DNA of 64,000 bases, taken from assembly GCA_965231905.1 (NCBI GenBank), contig CBDDOO010000001.1, positions 558,001-622,000 on the forward strand, written 5' to 3'. The notes under the pieces are model-generated. The model saw nothing but the letters and a program-made list of their open reading frames with translations. It was not told where the DNA came from and searched no databases. Position numbers and translations under genes: made by a program. Within the stretch, counting starts at the first letter, position 1, and each line of letters opens with the position of its first letter. This stretch comes from G963663315 sp965231905 (lineage in GTDB: Bacteria > Pseudomonadota > Gammaproteobacteria > Arenicellales > Poriferihabitantaceae). Shown piece by piece: positions 1 through 9,221 of this stretch.

Positions 1-908
1 TCTTCCCATATTGAATGATCCATTTCAAAGTCATCGAATGCGACTGCCGGGTCTTCGTCAGGGGGGCAGCCGCACATGTAATAGCGTCCGTCTGTTCTAA
101 CGTGTATCCCTGATGGGTCCACGGTTAGCGGCAGGTCGCATTGTAAAGGGGTCTGCGCATCGAAAATAAAGGTATACCGGCGCCTTGCTTCAACCGGCAA
201 TTCCATGTTCGCCATTTTGGCAGTGACCCCGGCCCGCGGCCCGGAGGCATTCACGATCGTACCGGCGCCGATCACTTCGCCTGATTTCAGAGTGACGCTT
301 TCAACCCTGTTGCCATTGCGGGTAATCCCGACTACTTCATTGGTAATGTATTCGACACCATTTTCCCGCGCCTTGCGGCGCCACCCGTCAAACATGGCGC
401 TGCCATCGAAATAGCCCTCGTCCTTCAGATTATGGCTGCCGAGGATGATGTCATCCAGATTATAAAATGGGTATGCTTCCGCTATCTGGTCGCGGGACAT
501 GATTTTGGTCCCGGCCCCGCAGGATGCCTGCAATGCCTGATTCTCGCGTAGAACCTGCGCTGTTTTCTCGTTGTCAGCCAACAACAGGTAGCCAAAACTC
601 TGCAATCTGATTTTCGGGATTTCGGGGTCGCCGCCCAGATTTTCCCGGAAAGACTTCAGAAACCGGACTCCGAACTGCGCAATCCGGATGTTGATTTCGT
701 TCGAGAACTGCTGGCGGATGCAGCTGTTGGTGTGTGAGGTCGAGCACCACTGGTAGGTCGGATCCTTTTCCACGACCAGAATCCTGCCGTTGAAATCCCG
801 GTTTGCAGACAGAAACCAGGCTACGGATGAACCGATCATGGCGCCCCCTATGATCACTACGTCCCAGGTTTTGTATCGGGGCGCGGCAGACAGGGGTTTC
901 AGTTTCAT
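1..908 (-). CDS. FAD-dependent oxidoreductase, DAO family (3' end outside window)
   Basis: The gene starts with ATG at 908 and runs off the left edge, so about 302 codons are visible. The N-terminus shows a dinucleotide-binding fold, VVIIGGAMIGSSVAWFL at about residues 17-33, in which GGAMIGS replaces the usual GGGxxGS, followed by the acidic end of strand 2 in VVEKDP. A conserved-looking CIRQQFS segment follows near residue 65. This is the layout of DAO/FOXRED1-type flavoproteins, which oxidise amines or amino acids; the substrate cannot be told from what is visible. No signal peptide is seen, so it is probably cytoplasmic. It is divergent from the methyltransferase fusion at 996, with 87 bp between them for both promoters. 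Confidence 0.85.
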   Translation of the reverse strand, partial: MKLKPLSAAPRYKTWDVVIIGGAMIGSSVAWFLSANRDFNGRILVVEKDPTYQWCSTSHTNSCIRQQFSNEINIRIAQFGVRFLKSFRENLGGDPEIPKIRLQSFGYLLLADNEKTAQVLRENQALQASCGAGTKIMSRDQIAEAYPFYNLDDIILGSHNLKDEGYFDGSAMFDGWRRKARENGVEYITNEVVGITRNGNRVESVTLKSGEVIGAGTIVNASGPRAGVTAKMANMELPVEARRRYTFIFDAQTPLQCDLPLTVDPSGIHVRTDGRYYMCGCPPDEDPAVAFDDFEMDHSIWE

Positions 909-995
909 TGGGTTGATCTTCGCCTTGATTCAGGTAATGGGATGATACAATAACACGTTTGTATACAGGCCAACTTTTTTGCAGGGGCGCCTCTG

Positions 996-2744
996 ATGAA
1001 AAACCTTGCCGGATATTCCCATATCAAAAATCTGATCCGGGATGACCAATGCGTCATACTGGATGGCGCCATTGCTACGGAGTTGCAGCGCTCGGGTATC
1101 AGGGGCTGGGGGCTGAAGGAGGATATTCACTGGGGGTTTGATGCGTTGCATGTGGCGCCGCAAATGGTTCTCGACCTCCACAAGCAATATCTGGATGCCG
1201 GAGCGCACATACTGACTACCGACACCTACACGATCCTGGATGCGCCCTCTTATTCCGCGGATTACGATATCCATGTTCCGAATCCGATTCACTGGATGGA
1301 TCTGGCCCGCACCGCAATCGAATTACCACGGCGGGCCATCGCTGAGCAGAAGCGGGAAGAGAGCGCCGTGGTTGCGTTCAGCATTGGCGGGGAGATCGAA
1401 AATAGCGAACAGCAGGCTACCATGGAGTTTTTGCTGCGAATATTCCAGGAGAGTCCGCCGGACATTATTCTGTTTGAAACCCTGTCCCTGATTGAGGACA
1501 ATCTGACCTTCGAGGCTATCCGGGCGCTGATTGATTCCGGCTTTCCGGTCTGGGTTTCATTCAGACGGTGCCGCAAGGGAGTCTGTGGTATTCACGGGCA
1601 GCTATGGGGTGGTCCCGAGGGCGACCGTTTTGGCCGTCTGGCTAAAACCTTCGAGAAGATGGGGGTCGAAGCCTTGCTGATCAATTGCCTGCCGGTCAAC
1701 CGGGTGGATGGAACCCTGTCGTGGTTGAGGGATTTTACGACGTTGCCTCTGGGGGTTTACCCCAACGTCGGCAGATTCGAAGATTCCGGCTGGAAATTCG
1801 ACCAGTCGATGAGCCCGGATGATTTTGCCGCCAAGGCCCTGAGATGGCGGGCGGAGGGAGCGCAGATCATCGGTGGTTGCTGCGGTGTCGGGCCATCCGA
1901 TATATCCGTTGTGGCAGAAGTGTTGAAGGATGTGCCGCATGGTAACGAGCGCAGAAAGGTCAGGGAAGAAGAACCTGTCTCTTCAGACATACTTGAAATG
2001 CCGGACGGGTTTGGCTGGATGGATGCGACTGGCAGGGAGTTATATCCACTGCCCCTGCCTGAAATCGTGGTCGATACCGGGGTGTTCGTACCTACCCAGG
2101 GCAGTTATCTGATCTGGAAATACCTGTTCAACAATGGCACAGGCATTGGCAGAACCTGTCTCGATATCGGTTGCGGCGTCGGTATACTGGCAATACAACT
2201 GGCGCTGAACGGGGCCAGCAGGGTAACCGCTTTCGATATTTTACCGGAGGCGGTGAACAATACTTTGACCAACGCCTTTCGCAATGGCGTTGCAGACCGG
2301 ATGACCGGTGTCGCCGCAGACCTGTATTCTTTCCTGCCGGAGGAAAAGTTTGATGTGATCGTTGCCAGTCTTTACCAGATGCCTACCAATCCAACAGGAC
2401 AAAGCCGGGGACATCGTGATATTGACTATTGGGGTCGAAACCTGCTTGATCACTTCATCAAGAATCTGGATAACTACCTGAATCCGGACGGGGTGGCTTA
2501 TCTGATGCAGGTTTCAATGCTCGGCGCCAAACGGACCCGGGATCTGTTGCAGAAAAACGGGTACAAATTCCGGGTCGTCGATTTCAATCTGTACCAGTTC
2601 AACCCGGTGTTTAACGATAACCTGGAACAGATTTATACGGTGGAAAACCTTTCGGACGCCTATCATTTCAAGTACTCTGAAAACGAGCACACGATGGTCA
2701 TGTATCTTCTCGAAATTACCCGCAATCGTCAGACTGCAGAATAG
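996..2744 (+). CDS. Homocysteine S-methyltransferase / SAM-dependent methyltransferase fusion
   Basis: This 582-residue protein joins two enzymes. Residues about 15-310 are a homocysteine S-methyltransferase (betaine or S-methylmethionine type) barrel: LDGAIATEL at the start, a first zinc cysteine in INCLP (near 230) and the paired cysteines of GGCCG (near 295). Residues about 360-500 form a class I methyltransferase with the SAM loop LDIGCGVGILA (near 390) and acidic FDILPEA on strand 2. The PrmC-like NPPY catalytic motif is replaced by SLYQMP, so the second domain probably does not methylate glutamine as PrmC does. Homocysteine methylation and SAM use in one chain suggests coupled methionine/SAM metabolism, but that is inference. 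The end faces the SDR gene at 2729 and overlaps it by 16 bp. Confidence 0.88.
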   Translation: MKNLAGYSHIKNLIRDDQCVILDGAIATELQRSGIRGWGLKEDIHWGFDALHVAPQMVLDLHKQYLDAGAHILTTDTYTILDAPSYSADYDIHVPNPIHWMDLARTAIELPRRAIAEQKREESAVVAFSIGGEIENSEQQATMEFLLRIFQESPPDIILFETLSLIEDNLTFEAIRALIDSGFPVWVSFRRCRKGVCGIHGQLWGGPEGDRFGRLAKTFEKMGVEALLINCLPVNRVDGTLSWLRDFTTLPLGVYPNVGRFEDSGWKFDQSMSPDDFAAKALRWRAEGAQIIGGCCGVGPSDISVVAEVLKDVPHGNERRKVREEEPVSSDILEMPDGFGWMDATGRELYPLPLPEIVVDTGVFVPTQGSYLIWKYLFNNGTGIGRTCLDIGCGVGILAIQLALNGASRVTAFDILPEAVNNTLTNAFRNGVADRMTGVAADLYSFLPEEKFDVIVASLYQMPTNPTGQSRGHRDIDYWGRNLLDHFIKNLDNYLNPDGVAYLMQVSMLGAKRTRDLLQKNGYKFRVVDFNLYQFNPVFNDNLEQIYTVENLSDAYHFKYSENEHTMVMYLLEITRNRQTAE

Positions 2745-3493
2745 CCGCCATCCGCCGTGTAAATGCCTCCGGTACACCAGGCGGCGGCGTCTGAAGCCAG
2801 AAATACCGCAAGCCCCGCAATATCGTCGGCCTGCCCGGCCCTGCCGAGGGGGATATTATCGACGAAACGTTGCAAAATGGCGTCATTGCGCCAAAGCGCC
2901 TCGCTGAATCGGGTCTTTACCAATCCCGGGCAGATCGCATTCACCCGGATATTATCTTTCCCCCAGTCCTGGGCCATAGCCTTTGTCAGACTATTGATCG
3001 CGGCTTTGCTGACACTGTAAATGCCGATAAACCGCTCAGGGGTGATACCGCCGATTGAGCTGATATTGATGATCGACCCGCCCCCGCATTTCATCATGAC
3101 AGGCCGGACTTGTTTGCACAACTCGAAAGGTCCCTTGAGATTGACGTCAATAATCTTGTCGAATGCGCGCTCATCCGTTTCATGAATCGGGCCGAACACC
3201 GGATTGGCGGCGGCATTGTTGACGACAATATCAATTCCTCCGCAGCTTTTTACGGTGGTTTCCACCAGCCGGTTTATGTCCGCGAGATTTCCGATATTGG
3301 CGGCGATGGCGGTGGCCTTTAGTCCATCGTCCATCAATGTCGCCGCGACCTGATCCACCGCCGCCTGATTCCGGCTGCTGACCACGACCCTTGCGCCAAA
3401 TTCAGCCAGTCTCCGGGCTATGGCTTCACCGATGCCCTTGCTAGCGCCGGTAACCAGCGCGGTTTTTTCATGTAGTTCGAACAGTGGTTTGAT
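2729..3493 (-). CDS. SDR-family dehydrogenase, no canonical start codon
   Basis: This is a short-chain dehydrogenase/reductase of about 254 residues. The cofactor loop TGASKGIG, the NNAAAN segment, catalytic NISS and YSVSKAA (Tyr-x3-Lys) are all present, so an NAD(P)(H)-dependent oxidoreduction is expected; the substrate is unknown. The start is odd. The frame opens at the bcp stop codon (3497-3499) and contains no ATG, GTG or TTG before the cofactor loop. At the place where relatives begin with a Met-Lys-x-Leu-Phe motif, this gene has ATC (3491-3493), then KPLFELHEK. A later GTG at 3385 would remove the cofactor loop. ATC is therefore the preferred start, probably translationally coupled to bcp 3 bp upstream. 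A recent ATG-to-ATC mutation is the alternative. Confidence 0.82.
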   Translation of the reverse strand: MKPLFELHEKTALVTGASKGIGEAIARRLAEFGARVVVSSRNQAAVDQVAATLMDDGLKATAIAANIGNLADINRLVETTVKSCGGIDIVVNNAAANPVFGPIHETDERAFDKIIDVNLKGPFELCKQVRPVMMKCGGGSIINISSIGGITPERFIGIYSVSKAAINSLTKAMAQDWGKDNIRVNAICPGLVKTRFSEALWRNDAILQRFVDNIPLGRAGQADDIAGLAVFLASDAAAWCTGGIYTADGGYSAV

Positions 3494-3496
3494 CCG

Positions 3497-3967
3497 CTAT
3501 TGCCCGGACAACGCCTGTAATACCTTGTCGGGATGAGCCGCGGCTTTTGGTACCCTGCGCCAGTGTTTCTTCACAATCCCGTCCCGGCCAATCCAGACTG
3601 TGGAGCGGATAATGCCGATTACTTTTCTCCCATACATCATTTTTTCACCGTAAGCCTGGTATTCGGTCATCATGGATTTGTCCGGGTCGCTGAGCAAGGT
3701 AAACGGGAGCCTGTATTTGTCAATAAATTCCGTGTGCGACTTCGCATCGTCCGGAGATACGCCAATGACCACCGCTCCGGTTTCTTCGATTTCCGCCCAG
3801 AGGCGCGCGAATCCGCACGCTTCCTTCGTGCATCCCGGGGTATCATCTTTCGGATAAAAGTAGACGACGACATCCCGGCCCTTGAAGTCTTTCAGGGAGA
3901 CCGGCCGGTTATTCTGGTCGGTGAGTGTAAAAGCGGGGGCGGGGAATCCTTCTTCAATTGCCATCAA
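3497..3967 (-). CDS. bcp: Thioredoxin-dependent peroxiredoxin (Bcp/PrxQ)
   Basis: This 156-residue protein reduces hydrogen peroxide and organic hydroperoxides in the cytoplasm, using thioredoxin as reductant. The peroxidatic cysteine lies in DDTPGCTKEACGF (near residue 46), and the second cysteine five residues on marks the atypical two-cysteine PrxQ subgroup that forms an intramolecular disulfide. Length and the FTLTDQ N-terminus match the family. The start could be either of two adjacent methionines; MAIEEGF is the more typical beginning. It is divergent from accA, and the SDR gene follows after only 3 bp, so the two are probably co-transcribed. Confidence 0.95.
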   Translation of the reverse strand: MMAIEEGFPAPAFTLTDQNNRPVSLKDFKGRDVVVYFYPKDDTPGCTKEACGFARLWAEIEETGAVVIGVSPDDAKSHTEFIDKYRLPFTLLSDPDKSMMTEYQAYGEKMMYGRKVIGIIRSTVWIGRDGIVKKHWRRVPKAAAHPDKVLQALSGQ

Positions 3968-4062
3968 TCAGTCTCGTGGGTAATTTGGAGGGAGAAAGTA
4001 TACCCTGTTCGGAAATAGTTTAAAATTGATGAATCAACGGTAAAACATCACGGAACCTGAAA

Positions 4063-5025
4063 ATGAGCCTGGAGTATCTCGAATTCGAAAAGCCTGTCGC
4101 TGAATTGCAGGAGAAAATCTCGGAACTCAAACGTGTCAGTGTCGAAGGCGGACTGAATCTCAATGAGGAGATCAGGAGCCTTGAGGCCCGAAGTACACAG
4201 CTTACCCGTGACATCTTTTCCAGGTTGAGCGCATGGCAGATTACTCAGCTTGCCCGGCATCCGTTGCGCCCCTATACGCTTGACTACGTTAAACTCATGG
4301 TCGAGGGTTTTCAGGAATTGCATGGCGACCGGATGTATGCGGATGATCCTTCGATTATCTGCGGCCTGGGGCTGATCAATGGACACCGGGTGGCCATTAT
4401 CGGCCATCAGAAAGGCAAGGATACTCGTGAACGGACCTGGCGGAATTTCGGTATGCCGCGTCCGGAAGGTTATCGGAAGGCCCAGCGCGTCATGAAGCTG
4501 GCAGAACGATTCGCCCTGCCGGTAGTCACATTGATAGACACTCCGGGCGCTTATCCCGGAATTGGCGCCGAAGAAAGAGGGCAAAGTGAGGCGATCGCCC
4601 GATCAATCGAAATGATGGTCAGCCTGGACACACCGATCATCTCCGTCGTGATCGGCGAAGGCGGTTCCGGCGGCGCCCTGGCGATCGGCGTATGCGACAA
4701 GCTGATCATGTTGCAGTATTCAACCTATTCGGTGATTTCTCCAGAGGGCTGTGCCTCCATACTCTGGAAGAGCGCCGAAAAAGCGGCTGAAGCGGCTGAA
4801 GCGATGGGTGTAACCACGATGGAGCTATCCAGATTGGGTCTGGTTGATGAGATTGTGGCTGAACCCCTGGGCGGGGCCCACAGAAATTATCGGGAGGTTG
4901 CAGAAAATCTGAAGTTGAGTCTTGTGGCGTCGCTGGAAAGTTTTACCGACCTGGAAACACCGGCGGTGCGGGAGATGCGTCATGATCGATTGATGAGTTT
5001 TGGAAGATTCGCAATCAAGGAATAA
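4063..5025 (+). CDS. accA: Acetyl-CoA carboxylase carboxyltransferase subunit alpha
   Basis: The 320-residue product is the alpha half of the carboxyltransferase that moves the carboxyl group from biotin to acetyl-CoA, the first committed step of fatty acid synthesis. Family signatures include the N-terminal LEFEKPVAEL, the LHGDRMYADD segment, PEGYRKAQR, the oxyanion-forming GEGGSGGALAIG and YSVISPEGCASILWK. Length is normal (E. coli 319). tilS begins inside its last 26 bp, so the two genes are coupled, as in Pseudomonas where accA-tilS runs straight into pyrG-kdsA-eno. Here that order is broken after tilS by an accessory island. Confidence 0.98.
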   Translation: MSLEYLEFEKPVAELQEKISELKRVSVEGGLNLNEEIRSLEARSTQLTRDIFSRLSAWQITQLARHPLRPYTLDYVKLMVEGFQELHGDRMYADDPSIICGLGLINGHRVAIIGHQKGKDTRERTWRNFGMPRPEGYRKAQRVMKLAERFALPVVTLIDTPGAYPGIGAEERGQSEAIARSIEMMVSLDTPIISVVIGEGGSGGALAIGVCDKLIMLQYSTYSVISPEGCASILWKSAEKAAEAAEAMGVTTMELSRLGLVDEIVAEPLGGAHRNYREVAENLKLSLVASLESFTDLETPAVREMRHDRLMSFGRFAIKE

Positions 5026-6448
5026 CCCGTCGCGCCCGGCCTGCATTGAGCCGGAACGCGAAGCGGTATCCCGGCAGGCTTACAGTCCACAAGCGCTGGC
5101 CGCTATTTTATTCCAGCGCTTCGGGTTTCAGGTCGGCGCCCGCTTCATCGTCGCCTATAGTGGCGGATGCGATTCCCAGGTACTGTTGCACAGCCTGACG
5201 GATGCTCTTCAGGGGACAGGGAGTAAAGTGGTTGCGGCGCATTTCAATCATGGGCTGCAACCCGAATCCGGGCGCTGGGTTGATCTGTGCCGACACTGGG
5301 CGGAGTTTCTTGGCGCTGATTTCGTCAGTGGACAGCCGCAGGCTGATTGGTTGCCGGGCGTTCCCGGATCAGGAAGGAATATCGAGGCCTGGGCAAGAGA
5401 CGCGCGCTATCAGTGGTTATCCCGGATCGCGGATGAAGATGATGTGGTTTTGACCGCTCATCACGCCGACGACCAGGCCGAAACGTTCCTGATGAATCTG
5501 TTTCAGGGCAAGGGTATCTCACAGCTTGCCGGCATTTCCCCCCATCGGCCGATTGTATACGGTTCCACGACCAGCCTGGTCCGGCCGCTGCTGGGATTTA
5601 CCCGGCGCCGCCTTCGTCAATATGCGCGGCAACACAATCTGGACTGGATCGAGGACCCTTCGAATGATTCGATTTCCCGCTACAGAAACCGGCTGCGCCA
5701 CGACCTGATTCCAGTACTGTGCAGGCGTTCTCCGAATCTGATCGAAAGACTGAACACAGCTGCGAATCAGTGCCGGATCATCGCTGAACGTGAAATCGAG
5801 GTTCTTGACCGGCTTTTCCGGCAAAGCGCGGACCCTGAAGCCAGGAGGATTTTCTGTCTGACCGACCCGCTCAATCTGGATAGCCTGATCAATCTGGAAC
5901 CGTTTGAATTCAGCGGCTTGATTCGGCGCTGGTTGCACAAGGCAGGCCGCGCTTCACCTGGAAACAGGAAATTATCCGAGTTTTATCGTCAGCTTCGCCG
6001 CCATGCGGAACATTCGCAATTACCCCTCGGACAGCAGATTATCCGAAAATACAATCAACATCTGTATCTGACCCGTGTATTCCCGGAAAACCGGCCCGAC
6101 CCGATCAACTGGAACCTCCGGAAACTCGAGATTGCGCAGTGTCATATCCAGGTTCAGGCAAAAACCGGATTGAATCAGGGGTTGAGTCTGTCCAGGATGG
6201 AAGGTGTGCAATTGAAATGGGTGTGGCGCGAAGGGGGCGAGCGCATCCGGTTACCCAATCGGACCCACAGCGCTTCCGTCAAGAAATTGCTGCAATCCAG
6301 TCGGGTTCCACCCTGGGAGAGAGACCATTTGCCGATGCTGGCGGTCGATGATGAGATTGCCTGGGTTCGGGGTATCGGGGTGTCAGACGGATTCACCGTG
6401 ACTCCAGGGGAAGAAGGGATTTATCCCTGCTTCCAGAAGGAAATTTGA
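5000..6448 (+). CDS. tilS: tRNA(Ile) lysidine synthase
   Basis: TilS attaches lysine to C34 of the CAU-anticodon isoleucine tRNA, so that it reads AUA. The 482-residue protein has the PP-loop ATP pyrophosphatase motif YSGGCDSQ (residues about 54-61), the family's HHADDQAETFLMNLFQG segment, and a C-terminal substrate-binding domain ending with the typical ERDHLPML region. The start is TTG at 5000. A TGA stop lies two codons upstream in this frame, and no ATG or GTG precedes the PP loop, so translation must begin inside accA with a 26-bp overlap. The next gene downstream is foreign-looking, and the usual partner pyrG lies 8.9 kb away. Confidence 0.95.
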   Translation: MEDSQSRNNPSRPACIEPEREAVSRQAYSPQALAAILFQRFGFQVGARFIVAYSGGCDSQVLLHSLTDALQGTGSKVVAAHFNHGLQPESGRWVDLCRHWAEFLGADFVSGQPQADWLPGVPGSGRNIEAWARDARYQWLSRIADEDDVVLTAHHADDQAETFLMNLFQGKGISQLAGISPHRPIVYGSTTSLVRPLLGFTRRRLRQYARQHNLDWIEDPSNDSISRYRNRLRHDLIPVLCRRSPNLIERLNTAANQCRIIAEREIEVLDRLFRQSADPEARRIFCLTDPLNLDSLINLEPFEFSGLIRRWLHKAGRASPGNRKLSEFYRQLRRHAEHSQLPLGQQIIRKYNQHLYLTRVFPENRPDPINWNLRKLEIAQCHIQVQAKTGLNQGLSLSRMEGVQLKWVWREGGERIRLPNRTHSASVKKLLQSSRVPPWERDHLPMLAVDDEIAWVRGIGVSDGFTVTPGEEGIYPCFQKEI

Positions 6449-6487
6449 AAGACAGGGTGGAGTGAACGCAATGTTTGTTGGATCCGT

Positions 6488-7276
6488 GTGAATTCAAACG
6501 ACAGCATCAGTGGTACAGAAAACATGAAATCAGGTGGGTTCCAATCTAGTACCGCCTTTGGTGTCGACGGATGCAAGGGGGGTTGGTTCTGTATTTCCCT
6601 GGAACCATCCGGTACCATCGGGTGGTTCGTGTTGGAAAGGTTGAGTGAATTGATCACGATGGTAAATAATGGGGATCGCATTTTCGTGGATATCCCAATT
6701 GGCCTTTCTGATGGTCCGAAAGAACGCTTGTGTGACAGGGAAGCCCGGTGCAAGCTTGGTCCCCGTCGCTCCAGCGTATTCCCCGCACCGGTACGGCCTG
6801 TACTGAAAGCAGGGAGCTACGAGGAGGCGAAACAGGTCAGCTTGGAGGTGAAGGGTAAATCCCTGTCAAAACAGAGTTGGGCGATCTTGCCAAAGATCCG
6901 GGAAGTGGATGCACTGTTGCGAGATTGTACCAAAGCGCGTGCCATAGTACGGGAGGTGCACCCTGAAATTTGTTTCTGGGCGCTTGCAGGAGAAGAACCC
7001 ATGAAATATGGAAAGAAACGGCGGGAAGGAGCCGAAGAACGGATTGAGTTACTCAAAAGCGTTCGCCCTTCAGCAGGTCAGGAATTTGACCGGGCTTGCA
7101 ATTCTTTCCCACCGAACAAGGTAGCGAAGGACGATATTCTGGATGCAATGGTTGCGGCCTTGACCGCTTTTGCGAATCCGCGAGAATTGCGAACCCTTCC
7201 TGAAGAACCGTGCCGGGATGCTTGTGGTCTGCCAATGGAAATGGTCTATCTCTCAAGATCGAATCTTATGATCTGA
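6488..7276 (+). CDS. DUF429 family protein (predicted RNase H-like fold)
   Basis: The product is up to 262 residues. It matches the DUF429 family, which is predicted to adopt an RNase H-like fold but has no firmly established function. Visible signatures are GVDGCKGGW, FVDIPIGL, the FPAPVR turn, a PEICFWALAG segment and the C-terminal KDDILDAMVAALTA helix; the aspartates in the first, second and last would form the acidic site. The start may be GTG 6488 or ATG 6524, and the core begins at residue 19. It is the first gene of the island between tilS and pyrG and converges with the methyltransferase at 7347. DUF429 genes often occur near mobile and defence genes, but no direct link is shown here. 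Confidence 0.8.
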   Translation: MNSNDSISGTENMKSGGFQSSTAFGVDGCKGGWFCISLEPSGTIGWFVLERLSELITMVNNGDRIFVDIPIGLSDGPKERLCDREARCKLGPRRSSVFPAPVRPVLKAGSYEEAKQVSLEVKGKSLSKQSWAILPKIREVDALLRDCTKARAIVREVHPEICFWALAGEEPMKYGKKRREGAEERIELLKSVRPSAGQEFDRACNSFPPNKVAKDDILDAMVAALTAFANPRELRTLPEEPCRDACGLPMEMVYLSRSNLMI

Positions 7277-7346
7277 TGTTTTGCCAACCGTTAATGTGTA
7301 GAAGTCGGGACTTGGTTGGACAGTTACCGGTTTGAAGGGTGGTCTG

Positions 7347-8561
7347 TCAGTTGAAGTCTAGTTCATAAACTTCTCCTGCCAGATTTTTCTGCCATCCTCC
7401 AATGTCTCCATAGGAGTTCGGCCACAACACATTTTCCCTTGATGGGTTCACACACCTTGGTAGCACAACCAAATCCATCTCACCTGGTTTTTCCCCCTTG
7501 TCACCAAACAATGATGTTTGTGTAGGTCTTGATGCCTTGCTTGCCATGCTAAACATATGGTGCGTTGGCCATGCATCCCGGATGGCACGGACTGTGGTCT
7601 GGAGGGTGAATGATCGCTTATCCGTGCGTACTACAATTGTCGCATTGACCTTGGTTATCTTGGCAAGTTGATTGAAAACACCTCGGACGATCTCTGAGTA
7701 TTTTTCTCGGTTTCCGTAGCGATGCCCTTGACTCCACTCGGGGGTTGCCGGACCTCCTAATGCCCAAATCCGTATCCAATTGTCATACCTGTAATCTGTC
7801 ACCCCCATGTAAGGTGGTGACGTTAGAACCAGCGAGGCCCGCTGGTTCCGGCAAACCTGATATGTATGAAGCCCATTTCTCGCATCACCGAAATAGATTT
7901 CCGCTTCAGTATCCGCCCTTACAATTCCCCGTGCATACCTCCATTCCACACGGGACTTCAAATACTCCACTGCATTGATCTCGGGTGGGCGCATATTGCG
8001 CTTCTTCCACCAACGAACTGCGTAGTTCGGCCCCATCGCTTTGCTCTGGCGCATCTGGTTTGACAACCCACCTCCGATCTTTGCATGAAGATAAACCAGA
8101 AGGACCGCGGATACCATTCTGTCAATTTTTGAATTTCTCCAGTCAAGGTTGCGGCGGGCACTGTTAACAAAGCCCAAAACGTCTGAGCACCAAGCCCATT
8201 CCTGGAACTCTGTCATTGGAATGAAGTCCTCTGGTTCACGGCATCGTGCAATCTTGTCGATGCGTCGCAAGATACGGCCAAGCTGACGAGCAGGCGCAGT
8301 CTTTGCACTTGAAAAAACCCAACCCACCGGGTTCAGTTCACATCCAAACGACTGACGGCCCAGTACTTGTGCAACGTAATTTGTGGTGCCTCGACCGCAA
8401 AAAGGGTCAATGACAAGATCGCCCGGTGCACTGTATCGAGAGACAATATTCCGTGCGAAGTCCACAGGAAACATCGCGTAGTATGGACCAAACCCAGCCC
8501 ATCGACCCTCCCGGGTTCCGATGGTCCAGGCTTTAGCAGAACTATCAGGTATCATCATCAA
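7347..8561 (-). CDS. DNA methyltransferase, probably N4-cytosine type
   Basis: This 404-residue protein has the SAM-binding motif DPFCGRGTTNYVAQ (near residue 57) followed, about 180 residues later, by the catalytic TSPPYMGVTDY (near 245). SPPY is the form typical of N4-cytosine methyltransferases; the region between the two motifs could hold the target-recognition part. The gene overlaps the end of nurA by 17 bp and reads in the same direction as herA-nurA. It is therefore likely to be the modification or self-marking arm of the same system. It appears intact, so it could still act as an orphan methyltransferase now that herA and nurA are broken. Its recognition sequence cannot be deduced. 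Confidence 0.85.
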   Translation of the reverse strand: MMMIPDSSAKAWTIGTREGRWAGFGPYYAMFPVDFARNIVSRYSAPGDLVIDPFCGRGTTNYVAQVLGRQSFGCELNPVGWVFSSAKTAPARQLGRILRRIDKIARCREPEDFIPMTEFQEWAWCSDVLGFVNSARRNLDWRNSKIDRMVSAVLLVYLHAKIGGGLSNQMRQSKAMGPNYAVRWWKKRNMRPPEINAVEYLKSRVEWRYARGIVRADTEAEIYFGDARNGLHTYQVCRNQRASLVLTSPPYMGVTDYRYDNWIRIWALGGPATPEWSQGHRYGNREKYSEIVRGVFNQLAKITKVNATIVVRTDKRSFTLQTTVRAIRDAWPTHHMFSMASKASRPTQTSLFGDKGEKPGEMDLVVLPRCVNPSRENVLWPNSYGDIGGWQKNLAGEVYELDFN

Positions 8562-9204
8562 AAAGTTCCTTCAGAATTTCTCCACCTATTTTCAAGGGAA
8601 TCGCGGCATGCGAATGGGCCCGAACAATTGGAACAAAGCCTCCCTCAAACAAATATGTGGATAAGCGATCCACCACACCCAAGGTATCCGGCAATCCAGG
8701 ATAGGCTGAAATAGAGGTATTACTGAGGTCCACAGCCGCCTCCGAGGTCATCGCGGTATTGACTACCATACGTTGTCCAGTTGCATTCTTGTAGAGAACC
8801 ATCCGACCAAAATAGGTGTCTTTCCCCCATTCCTTTGCCCCTGGGGGTCGATAGACAATATTCCTGTGAATATAGTCTATTGATGGAAGGAGTGCCGTTC
8901 TCTCGGAGTACCTTCTTCCCGGTCCACTCTTTTCATCAAAGTCAAGTTGATCAAAATGTTCGACGAACTGCCCTGTTTTTATGAGTGAGAAGAGAAGAAG
9001 AGGTCGGCCGGTCATTCGCAGACATTCAGAGTTGATCCGACAGAGTTCATCCCGGACTCTCGGTGCGACCGCGGCGAACTGCCCAAAAGCAGCAAGGGGG
9101 CCATCAATGACGAAAGCGAACTCAGGAAGCATACGAGTAGTGCGAGGAGTGGAAAGAAAAAATCTCAGCACATTCAGAAGCATGATCAACTCCAGAAATC
9201 GCAT
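8545..9204 (-). pseudogene. nurA: NurA nuclease, 3' part (gene split by IS110 element)
   Basis: This is the C-terminal 219 codons of a NurA-type nuclease. FAFVIDGPLAAFG holds one of the metal-binding aspartates of the family, and LFSLIKTGQFVEHF and HAAIPLKIG near the end are also NurA-like. The apparent ATG at 9204 is not a real start. Reading continues upstream without a stop to GAC at 9205-9207, where an IS110 element is inserted. Joining GTC (10396-10398 on the other side) to this ATG gives SMFQV-MRFLELIM with no frame change. The full protein would be about 448 residues. The nuclease partner is herA (11084-13240). As it stands the fragment is unlikely to be expressed as a working nuclease. 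Confidence 0.85.
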
Positions 9205-9221
9205 GACTTGTATGATTGAAA

